Assembly: GCF_011421635.1 (NCBI RefSeq)
Contig: NZ_WTLI01000002.1
Location: forward strand, 271,850 to 335,849
Reading direction: 5' to 3'
Source of the DNA: Paenibacillus turpanensis
GTDB taxonomy: Bacteria; Bacillota; Bacilli; Paenibacillales; YIM-B00363
DNA: 64,000 bases
Positions 1 to 11,141 of this stretch are shown here, piece after piece; position 1 is the stretch's first letter, and each line of letters opens with the position of its first letter. The notes below the pieces were generated by a model, which was given only the letters and a program-made list of their open reading frames with translations, was not told where the DNA came from and did not search any database. Position numbers and translations under genes: made by a program.

Positions 1-1602
<1,602 letters not shown>

Positions 1603-1606
1603 TTTC

Positions 1607-3709
1607 TCATCCCTTCGTTAGGGTCGTGCCATGGTAGTAGTATTGCAGTATTTTCCTGTAGTCATACCCAAGCTCCGATAAGCCGCGCGCTCCCCATTGG
1701 GACATACCGAGACCATGGCCCCAGCCTAAACCGATAAATCGGTACGACGCTTCCCTCGTTTTCAAGCTTGTTTCCGTATTGGCTCCGAGTACGACGTATT
1801 CATCGGCACGAAGCGATACGGCACCCTGCGCCTTGTCTGTATATAGCGCATAAATGTTATCGCCTTCGTTTACCGCACGAGATTTCCCTCCGGCTCCGAT
1901 TACAGTTAAGGCGGAGGTCTGCTCGATATCGAATCGAATGCTAGGCAATCCGCCGAGCACCGTACGATAAGAATCAGCCTGCGCTACAGTGATCGGCTGG
2001 CCGTTGGCTCTAATCTCCGTTACCCGCCCTGATGGGGTGCTCCGCTTGGATATCTCTAACCGGTCTAGTGATGTAATCGATAGCGCAGGTATGGCGGACT
2101 TAAGCTTGGCCAGCACTTCCGCTGCCGGATAAGGGCCCCTCACCCAGCGGTACGGTGTTGACTCTTTTTCCGCTCCAAGCTTTACGAACCGGTCTCCGGC
2201 CTTTACTTGAGCAATAGCCCCGTTCGTATCGTTATCGACATACGGCGCCTTCCGGATATTCACTCCGGTTTCCGTAGCGGTCATGATTGCAAAGCCCGCT
2301 TCATTGCGCGTTCCCGAATCCTTGGCATAATCGGAACGGATATACCCCGTTGTACCGTCTTCGAGAACGATCCGATACCAATCCAGCTTGCCTTTCTGGG
2401 CGCCGTCATCCGGGCTCGGTACGCTTTTTAAATAGGATAAGGAGCGTCCCCAAACTTCAGTAGGAGCAGCTGTCATATTTCCGGCATTCGAATGATAAAA
2501 GGGAGTAATTAGTCCATCCTTATCCATCAAAACCTCGCCTGCCGTAGCCTCAACCGCTTTGACCGCTCCGGAAAACTCTCTGGAGATCCCTCGGTAGGCC
2601 TGATCGTAGGTCGTATCGGAAACATGGGCGATCCCGTACTTCATTCCTTGCGCAAGCGCGTAGGTACGGGCTGCGACGGCCTGCGCCTTAAGAACTTCGG
2701 AAGGCCAGCTCTCATCAAGTTCAGACCCAACAACGGAATATAAGTACGGCTCGAACGGAAGCTCGTTAATCACAGCCAGCCGGCCGTTGCTTCCGCTTAG
2801 CTCGATGGCCCCGCGGTATAGCCGCTCAAACCGTTCGGCTACCTTGATCCCCGCTTGTCCTGCGCTGCTGACCCACACCCTGCCCTGCTGGGCGGAAAGC
2901 AAGACGGTAACGACTCCGCCTTTAGGTGCCGATCGGATAACTGCGTACGTGGTCGCCTCCGGGACCGCTTTCAGCTGCAAGCCGGAAACGAGCCGTGTCG
3001 CCTCGGTTTTTAACGCAGCGAGCGACTGCTCATCCGCCGCTTCACCGAGCCATGCCGACCAGATCGGCTTTCCTGCGGCCCCCTCGTAAACGGCTTTATA
3101 AGCCGGCAGGCCTTTCGCGCGCAGGGCAGAAGCGGCCTTCTCCGCCTCGGCCTCGGTTGCATAATCACCCGCGTTCCACGTCAGCGGCCCTGCAACCGCA
3201 GCGTTAAATCCGCGTGCCAGCGGCTGAATATCCGGATCAGCTGCGATCATCGTCAGAGCTGTTCTCGCCTCCGATTGAGATGCATATCCAGAAGCGTAAA
3301 CGCGGTATACGGTCTGTCCCAGCTTCTCCTCCAAAATGGTAACAGGCATGTAACCTTTGCTTTTCAGCTGCGCGGCAAGCGCTTCTGCAGCATCCTTGGC
3401 GGATGATTCAAGCAGGAGCACCCGATACTGATTCAGCGCAGATTTCAAGGTTATCCCCGGCTGCACGGTAAACCATGGGACGGTTCCATCAGCCCTTCTG
3501 CTTCCAACCTGCAGCACATCCGCTGAGGAAAGCGTTGCCTCTGAAGTGATCGAAAGCTGGCCTTTGGCTGTTGATAAAAATAGAGCAACCCGAATCGTGT
3601 CCAGCTTTGGCACAGCGCCGTAAACGCGAACCGGGGCGGCTGGCAGAATAACAGTCAGCATTAGAACGAAGGCGATGAAGCCCCCGAGCCCAATTTTCCA
3701 CTTCTTCAT
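1607..3709 (-). CDS. SpoIID/LytB-domain sporulation-type protein with SPOR-like and SH3-like regions
   Basis: Secreted or membrane-tethered 700-residue protein with an N-terminal signal/anchor segment (about residues 6-32). Two SPOR-like stretches follow (about 95-155 and 165-245), both with the alternating pattern seen in peptidoglycan-binding SPOR repeats. The SpoIID domain has its N-terminal half at about 310-430, including [20 protein letters not shown] with the acidic residue that is catalytic in SpoIID, and HSNAGNMTA. Its C-terminal half ends in [16 protein letters not shown]. Between the halves is an extra ~100-residue region resembling an SH3-type fold ([17 protein letters not shown], then VNIRKAP). 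SpoIID is a lytic transglycosylase for engulfment; this longer protein may be a relative acting on spore or cell-wall glycan. The start is supported by GGGAAGAGGAA before the ATG. Its role is inferred from domains only. Confidence 0.85.
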   Translation of the reverse strand: MKKWKIGLGGFIAFVLMLTVILPAAPVRVYGAVPKLDTIRVALFLSTAKGQLSITSEATLSSADVLQVGSRRADGTVPWFTVQPGITLKSALNQYRVLLLESSAKDAAEALAAQLKSKGYMPVTILEEKLGQTVYRVYASGYASQSEARTALTMIAADPDIQPLARGFNAAVAGPLTWNAGDYATEAEAEKAASALRAKGLPAYKAVYEGAAGKPIWSAWLGEAADEQSLAALKTEATRLVSGLQLKAVPEATTYAVIRSAPKGGVVTVLLSAQQGRVWVSSAGQAGIKVAERFERLYRGAIELSGSNGRLAVINELPFEPYLYSVVGSELDESWPSEVLKAQAVAARTYALAQGMKYGIAHVSDTTYDQAYRGISREFSGAVKAVEATAGEVLMDKDGLITPFYHSNAGNMTAAPTEVWGRSLSYLKSVPSPDDGAQKGKLDWYRIVLEDGTTGYIRSDYAKDSGTRNEAGFAIMTATETGVNIRKAPYVDNDTNGAIAQVKAGDRFVKLGAEKESTPYRWVRGPYPAAEVLAKLKSAIPALSITSLDRLEISKRSTPSGRVTEIRANGQPITVAQADSYRTVLGGLPSIRFDIEQTSALTVIGAGGKSRAVNEGDNIYALYTDKAQGAVSLRADEYVVLGANTETSLKTREASYRFIGLGWGHGLGMSQWGARGLSELGYDYRKILQYYYHGTTLTKG

Positions 3710-3724
3710 TTCCTCTTCCCGCCT

Positions 3725-4741
3725 TTACGTATTCGTGGCGCCTGAATCAGGCATAGGAAGGCCAAGATGCTGATAGGCAAGCGGAGTGACCGAGCGTCCG
3801 CGCGGCGTCCGCTGCAAAAAGCCGATTTGCAGCAAGTATGGCTCATACACATCTTCGATCGTCTGTGACTCTTCTCCGATTGTTGCAGCAATTGTATCCA
3901 AGCCTACCGGACCTCCCCGAAAGTTCGTTATGATCGTCCGCAGCATCCGATGGTCAATTTGATCCAATCCCAAATCATCGATTTGAATCATACGAAGCGC
4001 CGTTTGCGCCGCCTCCAGCGTAATTACGCCGTCACCCTTCACTTGAGCATAATCGCGCACCCGCTTCAGGAGCCGGTTTGCGATTCGCGGCGTTCCCCTT
4101 GAGCGCAACCCGATTTCTCTTGCCGCTTCCCCAACGATCTGCACCTGCAAAATATCGGCAGCGCGGCTGACGATAAATGCCAGCTCGTCCACCGTATAAA
4201 ATTCCAATCTGCTCATGACGCCGAAACGGTCCCGCAGCGGCGAAGACAAGAGCCCCGCACGGGTTGTCGCTCCGATCAGCGTAAAGGAAGGCAGGTCAAG
4301 ACGCACCGAACGCGCAGAAGGTCCCTTGCCGATAATAATATCCAGCGCAAAATCCTCCATTGCCGGATATAAAACCTCCTCCACCGTACGATGAAGACGA
4401 TGGATTTCGTCGATAAACAGTACGTCCCCCTGCTGCAAATTCGTTAAAATCGCAGCCAAATCCCCCGGCCTTTCAATGGCCGGGCCGGATGTCGTGCGAA
4501 TGTTCACGCCAAGCTCATTTGCAATAATGTTGGAGAGCGTCGTTTTGCCAAGTCCGGGAGGTCCGTAAAGCAGCACGTGGTCAAGCGACTCTTTCCGCTG
4601 CTTCGCGGCCTCGATATAAATTTTCAGCGTTTCCTTCACTTGGCTTTGGCCGATATATTCCGACAAATATCGGGGACGCAAACTTAATTCCACAGCATGG
4701 TCTTCCATCATGAGGTGTGCTGAAATAATCCGATCCTCCAT
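3725..4741 (-). CDS. ruvB: Holliday junction branch migration ATPase RuvB
   Basis: AAA+ motor that, with RuvA, drives branch migration of Holliday junctions during recombination and repair. The 338 residues contain Walker [11 protein letters not shown], Walker B with DEIHRL, the sensor segment [18 protein letters not shown] and the C-terminal winged-helix region with TPRGR, at normal length. ATG at 4741 has GGGGAGGG six bases upstream. It is 15 nt downstream of ruvA and forms a ruvC-ruvA-ruvB run. Confidence 0.98.
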   Translation of the reverse strand: MEDRIISAHLMMEDHAVELSLRPRYLSEYIGQSQVKETLKIYIEAAKQRKESLDHVLLYGPPGLGKTTLSNIIANELGVNIRTTSGPAIERPGDLAAILTNLQQGDVLFIDEIHRLHRTVEEVLYPAMEDFALDIIIGKGPSARSVRLDLPSFTLIGATTRAGLLSSPLRDRFGVMSRLEFYTVDELAFIVSRAADILQVQIVGEAAREIGLRSRGTPRIANRLLKRVRDYAQVKGDGVITLEAAQTALRMIQIDDLGLDQIDHRMLRTIITNFRGGPVGLDTIAATIGEESQTIEDVYEPYLLQIGFLQRTPRGRSVTPLAYQHLGLPMPDSGATNT

Positions 4742-4756
4742 GCGTTTCCCTCCCCG

Positions 4757-5392
4757 TTATTTCAGTTGAAACAAGGCTTGCAGCGCAAGCTTAATAATAA
4801 CGTCCACCGAATCCGCCTCGGCGTTCTTGGATTTTACCGCTTGAAGAGCGCGGTCGGCTTCCGCTTCCGTGTAGCCCAGCGATACGAGCCCCGCCTTCGC
4901 GTCCGACCACACCGTGCCATTGCCAGCGTCTCCGCCCGCATCCTCCAGCGCCACTCCGCCGGCTCCCGCTCCAGCCAGTGCAAAATCGCCCACCCCGTCG
5001 AGCCGATCCTTCAGGTCGAGAACCATCCGCTGCGCTGTTTTTTTACCGATGCCCGGCAGCTTGGTAAGAAATACGACGTCCTCGCGCTGGATTGCAGCGA
5101 CAACCGCTTCCGGCTTTGCGCCGGCAAGCACGCCGAGCGCCACCTTCGGCCCTACCCCCGATACATCAAGAAGCCGGCGGAACAGCCGCTGCTCCTCGCG
5201 GGTCGCAAATCCAAACAGCAGAATGGCATCCTCACGGACATGGTGGTATACAAAAACCGTCACTTCTTGGTCATTTTTCGCGCTGAATGCATAAGGGTTC
5301 GGACAAAATACGCGATATCCGACACCGTTTACATCCAGCACCGCAAAATCCGTTTCTACATAAACGGGCTTTCCCCGCAAAAAATCAATCAT
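4757..5392 (-). CDS. ruvA: Holliday junction DNA helicase subunit RuvA
   Basis: Tetrameric junction-binding protein that targets RuvB to four-way DNA junctions. The N-terminal OB fold starts MIDFLRGKPVYVETDF. Helix-hairpin-helix motifs include LLDVSGVGPKVALGVL and LPGIGKKTAQRMVLDLKDRL. A flexible Gly/Ala-rich linker leads to the C-terminal RuvB-contacting domain (LVSLGYTEAEADRAL). Length 211 is typical. It lies between ruvC (21 nt gap) and ruvB. Confidence 0.97.
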   Translation of the reverse strand: MIDFLRGKPVYVETDFAVLDVNGVGYRVFCPNPYAFSAKNDQEVTVFVYHHVREDAILLFGFATREEQRLFRRLLDVSGVGPKVALGVLAGAKPEAVVAAIQREDVVFLTKLPGIGKKTAQRMVLDLKDRLDGVGDFALAGAGAGGVALEDAGGDAGNGTVWSDAKAGLVSLGYTEAEADRALQAVKSKNAEADSVDVIIKLALQALFQLK

Positions 5393-5413
5393 GTCTCTAC
5401 CCGCCGTCTATGT

Positions 5414-5914
5414 TTATTTTTTCGAACGTTCCAGCTTGTCGGTAAAATTGGACGTGTGTGCATGACAAATGGCGATCGCCAAGGCATCCGCCACATCATC
5501 CGGCTTCGGAACAGCGACCAGATGCAAAAACATCCGCACCATTTCCTGGACCTGCTTTTTTTCCGCGCGTCCGTATCCGACAATCGCTTGCTTAACCTGA
5601 AGCGGTGTATATTCCGCAATCGGCAGCCCTTTTTGCACGGCAGCAAGCAAGATCACGCCTCTCGCTTCGCCGACCGACAACGCAGTAGTCACATTTTTGT
5701 TAAAAAACAGCTTTTCGACTGCAACCGCATCGGGCTTGTACGTTTCAATCAGCTGTACCGCCGATTCATAAATTTCCTTCAGCCTGACCGTTTGTTCGGT
5801 ATGCGCTTCCGTTCGAATGCATCCATATTGTATCGGCACGAGTCGGCTCCCGAGCTTGTCGATAAAACCGAAGCCGACGATCGCCAAGCCCGGATCGATT
5901 CCCAAAATCCGCAA
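5414..5914 (-). CDS. ruvC: Crossover junction endodeoxyribonuclease RuvC
   Basis: Holliday junction resolvase that nicks strands symmetrically to finish recombination. The RNase H-like fold shows acidic active-site residues in ILGIDPG, VEKLFFNKN and DVADALAIAICH. I chose TTG at 5914: it has AGGAGAGG five bases upstream and gives the family N-terminus (M)RILGIDPG at 166 residues. An in-frame ATG at 5938 has a poorer site. Bacillus subtilis lacks RuvC and uses RecU, so this gene separates the organism from that lineage. A terminator just upstream (6026-6059) isolates it from bofC. Confidence 0.95.
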   Translation of the reverse strand: MRILGIDPGLAIVGFGFIDKLGSRLVPIQYGCIRTEAHTEQTVRLKEIYESAVQLIETYKPDAVAVEKLFFNKNVTTALSVGEARGVILLAAVQKGLPIAEYTPLQVKQAIVGYGRAEKKQVQEMVRMFLHLVAVPKPDDVADALAIAICHAHTSNFTDKLERSKK

Positions 5915-6025
5915 CGTTTCCTCTCCTAACGCGAACATATGTATTCTCTCGTAACAGTATACCATCGTGACTGGGGATAGGAAAGGCTCACTCGGTCCTA
6001 AAAAACGGGGCAGCGATTCAGGGCA

Positions 6026-6059
6026 CAAAAAAATAGCCTGCCTCGGCAGACTATTTTTA
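6026..6059 (-). terminator. Intrinsic terminator downstream of bofC
   Basis: On the minus strand an AAAAATAG-CTGCC stem with one mismatch, a short GA loop and its complement are followed by a T-run. It lies 14 nt beyond the bofC stop, so ruvC and the genes after it probably use their own promoter. Confidence 0.8.
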
Positions 6060-6072
6060 CTTCCGCCAGCCT

Positions 6073-6735
6073 TCATAGACTGGGTTTCATTACTTTTTCA
6101 GTTTGTTCCGCTGCAAACGAGCTAAACGTCGAAAGCACGCTGTTGTATTCCGCGAGATCACTAATCCGTATTCCTTCCTGCAGCTGTCGTACCATTTCCT
6201 TTGGCAAACTGCTTTCCAAATGCTCGATATTCAGTTGAAAAAAGGTTCGCACCGCGTGGTCCTCTTGAGGCGGTCCGTCAAACAGAGTCAAGTTTCCGTC
6301 GCGGTCTACCCCAATATAGGCCGCTTCCTTGCAGCGAGGCGATAAATCTTCGATGCGTTCTTTAAACACGAATGTGTTTTCATCGACTAGAACGCCTTCC
6401 CAGCCCGGATTTTGCTCATACAACGCCATAATTTGGCTCGGCTGCTTGCTTCCCAGCTGAATCGTTTCTTCGCCGCACACATACAGCCTTCGCAGGGTTA
6501 CGTCCACCGGCCCCTGCTGCTTGCGGAGAGCAGCCATCCAGTCTTCCTCCTTCGGGTCAACCGATGGGGTGTTTATATGCTGCATCACCATTCGGGCGGC
6601 CTGTTCCTCATTCATTAAGGAGGAGTAGCCCCAGCTGCCTATAGCAAAAACGATCGCCCATAGAGCGAGACCAAACCACTTTCGTTTTGCCCGCAGACGC
6701 TTTCGTATTTGCCTCCATAGATCAAATATAATCAT
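6073..6735 (-). CDS. bofC: BofC-like forespore intercompartmental signalling protein
   Basis: In Bacillus, BofC is made in the forespore under late sigma factors and delays activation of SpoIVFB by inhibiting the SpoIVB signalling protease. The 220-residue protein has an N-terminal membrane or signal segment (about 21-42) and ends with a BofC-type region: GVDRDGNLTLFDG, FFQLNIEHLESSLP and DLAEYNSVLSTFSSF. ATG at 6735 has AGAGGGGA seven bases upstream. The position between a safA-like gene and the ruv genes matches the conserved gene order. A forespore-type promoter candidate lies upstream (6779-6807). Confidence 0.85.
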   Translation of the reverse strand: MIIFDLWRQIRKRLRAKRKWFGLALWAIVFAIGSWGYSSLMNEEQAARMVMQHINTPSVDPKEEDWMAALRKQQGPVDVTLRRLYVCGEETIQLGSKQPSQIMALYEQNPGWEGVLVDENTFVFKERIEDLSPRCKEAAYIGVDRDGNLTLFDGPPQEDHAVRTFFQLNIEHLESSLPKEMVRQLQEGIRISDLAEYNSVLSTFSSFAAEQTEKVMKPSL

Positions 6736-6778
6736 AAACCAATCCCCTCTGACTGGTGTAATCTCCTAATTTAATACC

Positions 6779-6807
6779 TAGGTTAACCAGCCGGAGGGGA
6801 ATTATAC
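6779..6807 (-). promoter_or_regulatory. Candidate sigma-F/sigma-G type promoter of bofC
   Basis: On the minus strand GTATA (6807-6803) matches the forespore -35 consensus GYATA. Fourteen bases later GGTTAACCTA (6788-6779) matches five of the six fixed positions of the sigma-F -10 element GGnnAnAnTR. It ends 44 bases before the bofC ATG. bofC is forespore-expressed in Bacillus, so the location makes sense, but the spacing is one base shorter than usual. Confidence 0.45.
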
Positions 6808-6812
6808 GTTTT

Positions 6813-8141
6813 TTATTGGTTAAGCCAAGGTCTGTTGATCATTGTACGCTTAACTTCTGTTTCACGGCGGGAAGCGGCTTTATTGCTGTACGCCGATCTC
6901 ACTCTCACAATCGTTCTTGACTTGGTTTTCTTTTTTGCACGAGCCTTTACCGGTTTCGCTTTAGCCGTGGTTTTCCCTGTATTCAATGCTGCCATTTCCG
7001 GAGCGCTGATTGCGCCGGAAGCGGTCGCTTCATCGATGGATTCTTCCTGGTCTCCGCGTACTCCCGCCTTTGTAACAGGCTCTGCCGCAGCCGGGTTTGA
7101 TTGCTCCGGGAACGGCTGCGTTCCGGGAAGTCCCCAGCCATACGCGGATGGCATAGCATAAGCGTTAGGATAGCCCGGATCGCCTAGCTCCTGCGGGTAA
7201 TATGGCGATGCGTACGCGGCAGTGGGCGCGCCAATTCCCGGATAGCCAGGGGAGCTAGGATAGGATGGATAAGGATTTGGCGGAAGCGGATTGGCATAAC
7301 CGTACCACGCCTGAGCATTCTCTTCCTCCATCGGATATGCATACGTACCCAGCGGATGTCCACAATCCGAGCAGGGCTCCTTTTGTTGTTGTACAGGATA
7401 AGCCGGCGTGTACGGCGCATTCATCCACTCTTCCGGATATGGAGCCTGCGAGGAATACGGCGCATAACCCGCCGTTTCCTGCGGAACTCCTGCTCCCGGA
7501 TAGGAATAAGGCATGAATAGGTTCGGATAATCGGCCATATTCGCCACAGGTACGGCTGGCATTTGGAACTGCTGAAACGGATGCTGTGCTTCCGGCTGAG
7601 CAGCGGGAGCTTCAGGAAGTGTAACATGAAGCGGCGACATAAACTGATCCGCTTTCTCTTTCGCGGCATTCGACAGTACATTGGCCGCACCTTCAACAGC
7701 TTTCTTGACCTGCGCCGAAGGAGAAAGATTTGCCGCAGCCTCTGCCGCCTCAGATAGCACTTCTTTCACCTCTTCGACGGGAGCTGCCGGAGCTTCTTCG
7801 GCCACCGGCTGTACATTTTCGACGGCAGCGGCCTCTATAGGAGACACATTGGTTTCCGCATTTTCCGCCGCTTCCAGGGCTTGAACCGCCTCCGCTGGTA
7901 CCTCGGCAGACACTTCAGCCGGTACGTCAGCAGGTGTCGCATTCTCCAGCTTTTCGGAATCGTCTGCTGCTGGAGCTGTCATGACAACCGGTGCAGAAGG
8001 AATCTTCACCTTGATGCCAGGTACTAGCTGCTCCTCATTCTCCAGCCGTGGATTGGCTGCAACAAGCTTCTCCAAATCCACATTATATTTTTCGATCAGG
8101 CTGTTCAGGGTTTCCCCTTGTTTCACCATATGAATTTTCAC
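6813..8141 (-). CDS. safA: SafA-like LysM spore coat morphogenetic protein
   Basis: A 442-residue protein with an N-terminal LysM domain (residues 3-48, MVKQGETLNSLIEKYNVD to GIKVKIP). An Ala/Glu/Pro-rich linker follows, then a Tyr/Pro-rich stretch (about 190-350) interrupted by a CSDC pair, and a Lys/Arg-rich tail. This plan matches SafA, which localises at the cortex-coat interface and directs inner coat assembly. The low-complexity part is poorly conserved, so the call rests on the LysM start, composition and position next to bofC. The start is GTG with GGAGG ten bases upstream; MKIHMVK mirrors the known SafA start. Confidence 0.75.
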   Translation of the reverse strand: MKIHMVKQGETLNSLIEKYNVDLEKLVAANPRLENEEQLVPGIKVKIPSAPVVMTAPAADDSEKLENATPADVPAEVSAEVPAEAVQALEAAENAETNVSPIEAAAVENVQPVAEEAPAAPVEEVKEVLSEAAEAAANLSPSAQVKKAVEGAANVLSNAAKEKADQFMSPLHVTLPEAPAAQPEAQHPFQQFQMPAVPVANMADYPNLFMPYSYPGAGVPQETAGYAPYSSQAPYPEEWMNAPYTPAYPVQQQKEPCSDCGHPLGTYAYPMEEENAQAWYGYANPLPPNPYPSYPSSPGYPGIGAPTAAYASPYYPQELGDPGYPNAYAMPSAYGWGLPGTQPFPEQSNPAAAEPVTKAGVRGDQEESIDEATASGAISAPEMAALNTGKTTAKAKPVKARAKKKTKSRTIVRVRSAYSNKAASRRETEVKRTMINRPWLNQ

Positions 8142-8308
8142 TCGATCTGAACCTCCTTCTAGGTATGCAATAGCCGGCCCGCCGCCTGCTACATCCTTGG
8201 CATTACATGTTTATGCGGCATTTGGGCAGTTCACCCATATTTTTTTACAAAAACCACCCCGGACAAGCCAATTTTTGTCAGGCCACCTGAAAGAATGCTC
8301 GGTCAACA

Positions 8309-8343
8309 TAAAAATCCCCTTCACCGAGAAACGGCAAAGGGGA
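8309..8343 (-). terminator. Intrinsic terminator of the pheB-hom-thr-pheA-ilvE operon
   Basis: On the minus strand an 11-bp CCCCTTTGCCG stem with two G-T pairs and a short loop is followed by TTTTT. It lies about 33 nt past the ilvE stop. Confidence 0.85.
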
Positions 8344-8375
8344 CTACTGTAAAGCTTCTCTATTAAGCTGGAATC

Positions 8376-9254
8376 TTACTCGTAAACCTTTACGCCGTCT
8401 TTATCGACGATCGAGCGGAATTCTTTCAGCAAATGCGTCGTAATCGGACCGGCTTGTCCGCTGCCGATCACACGTCCATCCACTTCACGCACGGCGATAA
8501 CCTCTGCCGCTGTACCGGTAAAAAACACTTCATCCGCCACATAAACGTCATGCAGCGTAAATGGCTCTTCCTTTAGACGGTAGCCGACGCGCTCGCAAAT
8601 TTCCATAATCGCTCCGCGTGTAATTCCCTCAAGAGCGCCAAGATAAGTCGGCGGCGTGTACACAATCCCATTTTTAATAATAAAAATGTTATCGCTGGAG
8701 CCTTCCGCCACATAGCCCTGGGAGTTCAGCATGATCGCTTCGCCTACTCCTGCCAGGTTTGCTTGGATTTTGACCAAAATATTATTTAAATAGTTGAGCG
8801 ATTTGATTTTCGGATTGAGCGCATCCGGGATGTTACGGCGCGGAGATACCGAGATCGATTTTAACCCGTTGCGGTACGCTTCTTCCGGATAAATGGCAAG
8901 CTGCTCCACGATGATAATGACGCTTGCTTTCGGAGAACGGCGCGGATCAAGTCCCAAATCCCCCGGGCCGCGGGAAACAACGAGACGGATATAACCGTCA
9001 CGAAGCTCATTACGGCGAATCGTCTCCACGAGCGCATCCTGCATCTCCTCCAACGTCAAAGGAATATCAAGCATAATCGATTTAGCGGAATCGTAAAGGC
9101 GCTTCAAATGCTCTTTACACTTGAAAATCGTTCCGTTATAAATACGAATTCCTTCAAAAATACCGTCGCCATATAGAAAGCCATGATCATAAACGGATAC
9201 CTTTGCTTCTTCCTTCGAAACAAATTGTCCGTCCAAATAAATAATTTGCGCCAT
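8376..9254 (-). CDS. ilvE: Branched-chain amino acid aminotransferase
   Basis: Class IV PLP-dependent transaminase for the last step of valine, leucine and isoleucine synthesis and the first step of their breakdown. Visible motifs are DHGFLYGDGIFEGIRIY, the PLP-lysine segment IKSLNYLNNILVK and EGSSDNIFI. The length (292) fits the short IlvE subfamily. ATG at 9254 was chosen because AGAGGGGTG precedes it at good spacing; an in-frame ATG at 9305 would overlap pheA. It is the last gene of the amino-acid operon, 43 nt after pheA and just before the terminator. D-amino-acid or aminodeoxychorismate lyase relatives share the fold but fit less well. Confidence 0.92.
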   Translation of the reverse strand: MAQIIYLDGQFVSKEEAKVSVYDHGFLYGDGIFEGIRIYNGTIFKCKEHLKRLYDSAKSIMLDIPLTLEEMQDALVETIRRNELRDGYIRLVVSRGPGDLGLDPRRSPKASVIIIVEQLAIYPEEAYRNGLKSISVSPRRNIPDALNPKIKSLNYLNNILVKIQANLAGVGEAIMLNSQGYVAEGSSDNIFIIKNGIVYTPPTYLGALEGITRGAIMEICERVGYRLKEEPFTLHDVYVADEVFFTGTAAEVIAVREVDGRVIGSGQAGPITTHLLKEFRSIVDKDGVKVYE

Positions 9255-9297
9255 TGTCGCACCCCTCTGAATATGTTTACAGCTGCTGTCTTCGAGC

Positions 9298-10152
9298 TTA
9301 CACACCGGAGCCGTATGCGGGATAGGAGCCCATCAGACGAACCTGACAGCCCAAAGCTTGAATCTCGCTAAACGCCGCTGGCAGCAGCACCTCGTCTAAA
9401 GCAGCTTCGATATCTATGTAAAAATAGTAATTGCCCAGCTTCTTCTTCGTCGGTCTGGATTCCAGCTTACTCAGGTTGATCCGCCGCCAAGCAAAGGCGG
9501 AAAGCACCTGATGCAGGGAACCCGGAACATCTTCCGGCGGAATGACAAGGATTGTCGTTTTCCATTTTACCGGCTCACGCGGCAGACCTTCTGGAAGCGG
9601 CTTGTTGCCGATCACCACAAAGCGCGTGTAATTGTTTTGATGATCCTGAACATTCGGGACAATCATGTTTAGACCGTATAGGGACGCTGCGGAAGCAACG
9701 CCGATCGCGGCTACCTCCGGGTCGCCAAGCTCCTTTACGATCCGTGCTCCCTCAGCCGTCGAGCTGGCTGCTTCAAATTCCGCCTGCGGAATAACCTCAC
9801 GCAAAAATGTTCGGCACTGGGTATAAGCTACCGAATGGCTGATCACTTTGCGAATCCGCGAGAGGGAATCTTCCTTGCCCAGGCCGAGTAAATTCATTGA
9901 AATCGGATATTCCCATTCCGCTTGGATAGGAATATCCACCTCATGGACAAGCCAGTCCAAATGCAGGCTGACAGAGCCCTCAATGGTATTCTCTATCGGT
10001 ACGACCGCATATTCTACGCGGCCGTCAAGTATTGCGCCGAAAACATCGGCGATATGCTTGCAGGCGACCGCCTCGGTATCCAGGCTGCCAAATAAATTCC
10101 GGGAAGCCTCCTCGGAGAACGTTCCCGGGCCTAAATACGAGTAACGAATCAT
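9298..10152 (-). CDS. pheA: Prephenate dehydratase
   Basis: Converts prephenate to phenylpyruvate in phenylalanine synthesis. The 284 residues hold a periplasmic-binding-protein-like catalytic domain (PGTFSEEASRNLF, VPIENTIEGSV, NYTRFVVIG containing the catalytic Thr region). A C-terminal ACT domain with the phenylalanine-binding ESRP motif (LSKLESRPTKKKLG) suggests feedback inhibition. It overlaps the thrB stop by 4 nt, so translation is probably coupled. GAGGGGGG precedes the ATG. Confidence 0.96.
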   Translation of the reverse strand: MIRYSYLGPGTFSEEASRNLFGSLDTEAVACKHIADVFGAILDGRVEYAVVPIENTIEGSVSLHLDWLVHEVDIPIQAEWEYPISMNLLGLGKEDSLSRIRKVISHSVAYTQCRTFLREVIPQAEFEAASSTAEGARIVKELGDPEVAAIGVASAASLYGLNMIVPNVQDHQNNYTRFVVIGNKPLPEGLPREPVKWKTTILVIPPEDVPGSLHQVLSAFAWRRINLSKLESRPTKKKLGNYYFYIDIEAALDEVLLPAAFSEIQALGCQVRLMGSYPAYGSGV

Positions 10153-11141
10153 TGCTTGGCGCCCCCCTCGCTCACTCCGGACAGGGGCTGCTTACCCGGC
10201 AAGGACGTAACTGTTACCCCTTCCCGACACGGCTTGAGCAGCATCTTCTCGCATGCAATTCCTTGCGCATCCATGGTGCCGAGCAAAAATTGCTCAAGGC
10301 GCTGCAGCTGCTCTTCCCCCTTCGAATGATCGATAAGGGTCAAAACCGTTGGTCCCGCACCGCTTAACGCCGAGCCGATGGCGCCGTTCGCAACGGCACC
10401 CTCCAGCACCTCCGTCAACCCCGGAACTAAGGAGGCGCGGAACGGCTCATGAATACGATCCTTCATCGCGCCTGCGACACGGTCCAGGCGGCCGGAAGCA
10501 AGCGCGGCAACGAGCAGCGACGCATGGCCGACATTAAAGACGGCGTCCGGCAGCGACAGCGTGCGCGGCAGAACCTCGCGCGCTTTCTCCGTTGCCAGCT
10601 CAAACTGAGGAACGATGACCAGCGCTCCGAGAGCCTCAGGCGGCTCGATCCGGATTAGCTCTGCGCGTTCCCCGTTAACCGCCGCAACGACGATGCCGCC
10701 GAATACGGCCGCCCCGACATTGTCGGGATGCTTTTCTAAAGCAGCCGCCATCTGGAACAAATCGTCATCGCTAAGCGGACTGCCGATCAGTGCATTGGCG
10801 GCCGCCATTCCGCCAACGATGGCCGCTGCGCTGCTCCCGAGCCCTCTCGTCAGCGGGATGTCGCTGCGAATAGAAATATCCAGCTCCGGCACCGATACGC
10901 CGGCACGCGCAAACACCTGCTGTGCCACTTTATAAATTAAGTTCGATTTATCCGTCGGAATCCCTTCGAGCTGATCGCCCACGAGCGTGATGCGCGTCGT
11001 TTCCGCCGCTTCCATCTCCACCCACGCATACAGCTCTAACGCCATCCCCAGCGCGTCAAATCCGGGACCCAGGTTTGCGGTGCTGGCCGGCACCTTAGCG
11101 CAAACCCGCAGCCCCGGCTTGACCGCGCTGACGGCCGTCAT
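10149..11141 (-). CDS. thrB: Homoserine kinase
   Basis: GHMP-family kinase that phosphorylates homoserine for threonine synthesis. The substrate motif [19 protein letters not shown] and the ATP loop [15 protein letters not shown] are clear, as is the C-terminal [10 protein letters not shown]. Length 330 is slightly above usual because of an extended C-terminus. The start overlaps the thrC stop by 4 nt, and AAGGAG lies ten bases upstream. Confidence 0.96.
   Translation of the reverse strand: MTAVSAVKPGLRVCAKVPASTANLGPGFDALGMALELYAWVEMEAAETTRITLVGDQLEGIPTDKSNLIYKVAQQVFARAGVSVPELDISIRSDIPLTRGLGSSAAAIVGGMAAANALIGSPLSDDDLFQMAAALEKHPDNVGAAVFGGIVVAAVNGERAELIRIEPPEALGALVIVPQFELATEKAREVLPRTLSLPDAVFNVGHASLLVAALASGRLDRVAGAMKDRIHEPFRASLVPGLTEVLEGAVANGAIGSALSGAGPTVLTLIDHSKGEEQLQRLEQFLLGTMDAQGIACEKMLLKPCREGVTVTSLPGKQPLSGVSEGGAKQ

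Noticed and set aside
4766..5929. 387-codon rightward open frame across ruvA and ruvC
   Set aside because: Antisense shadow of clear ruvA and ruvC genes, with a composition of Arg and His rich shadow frames and no family features.
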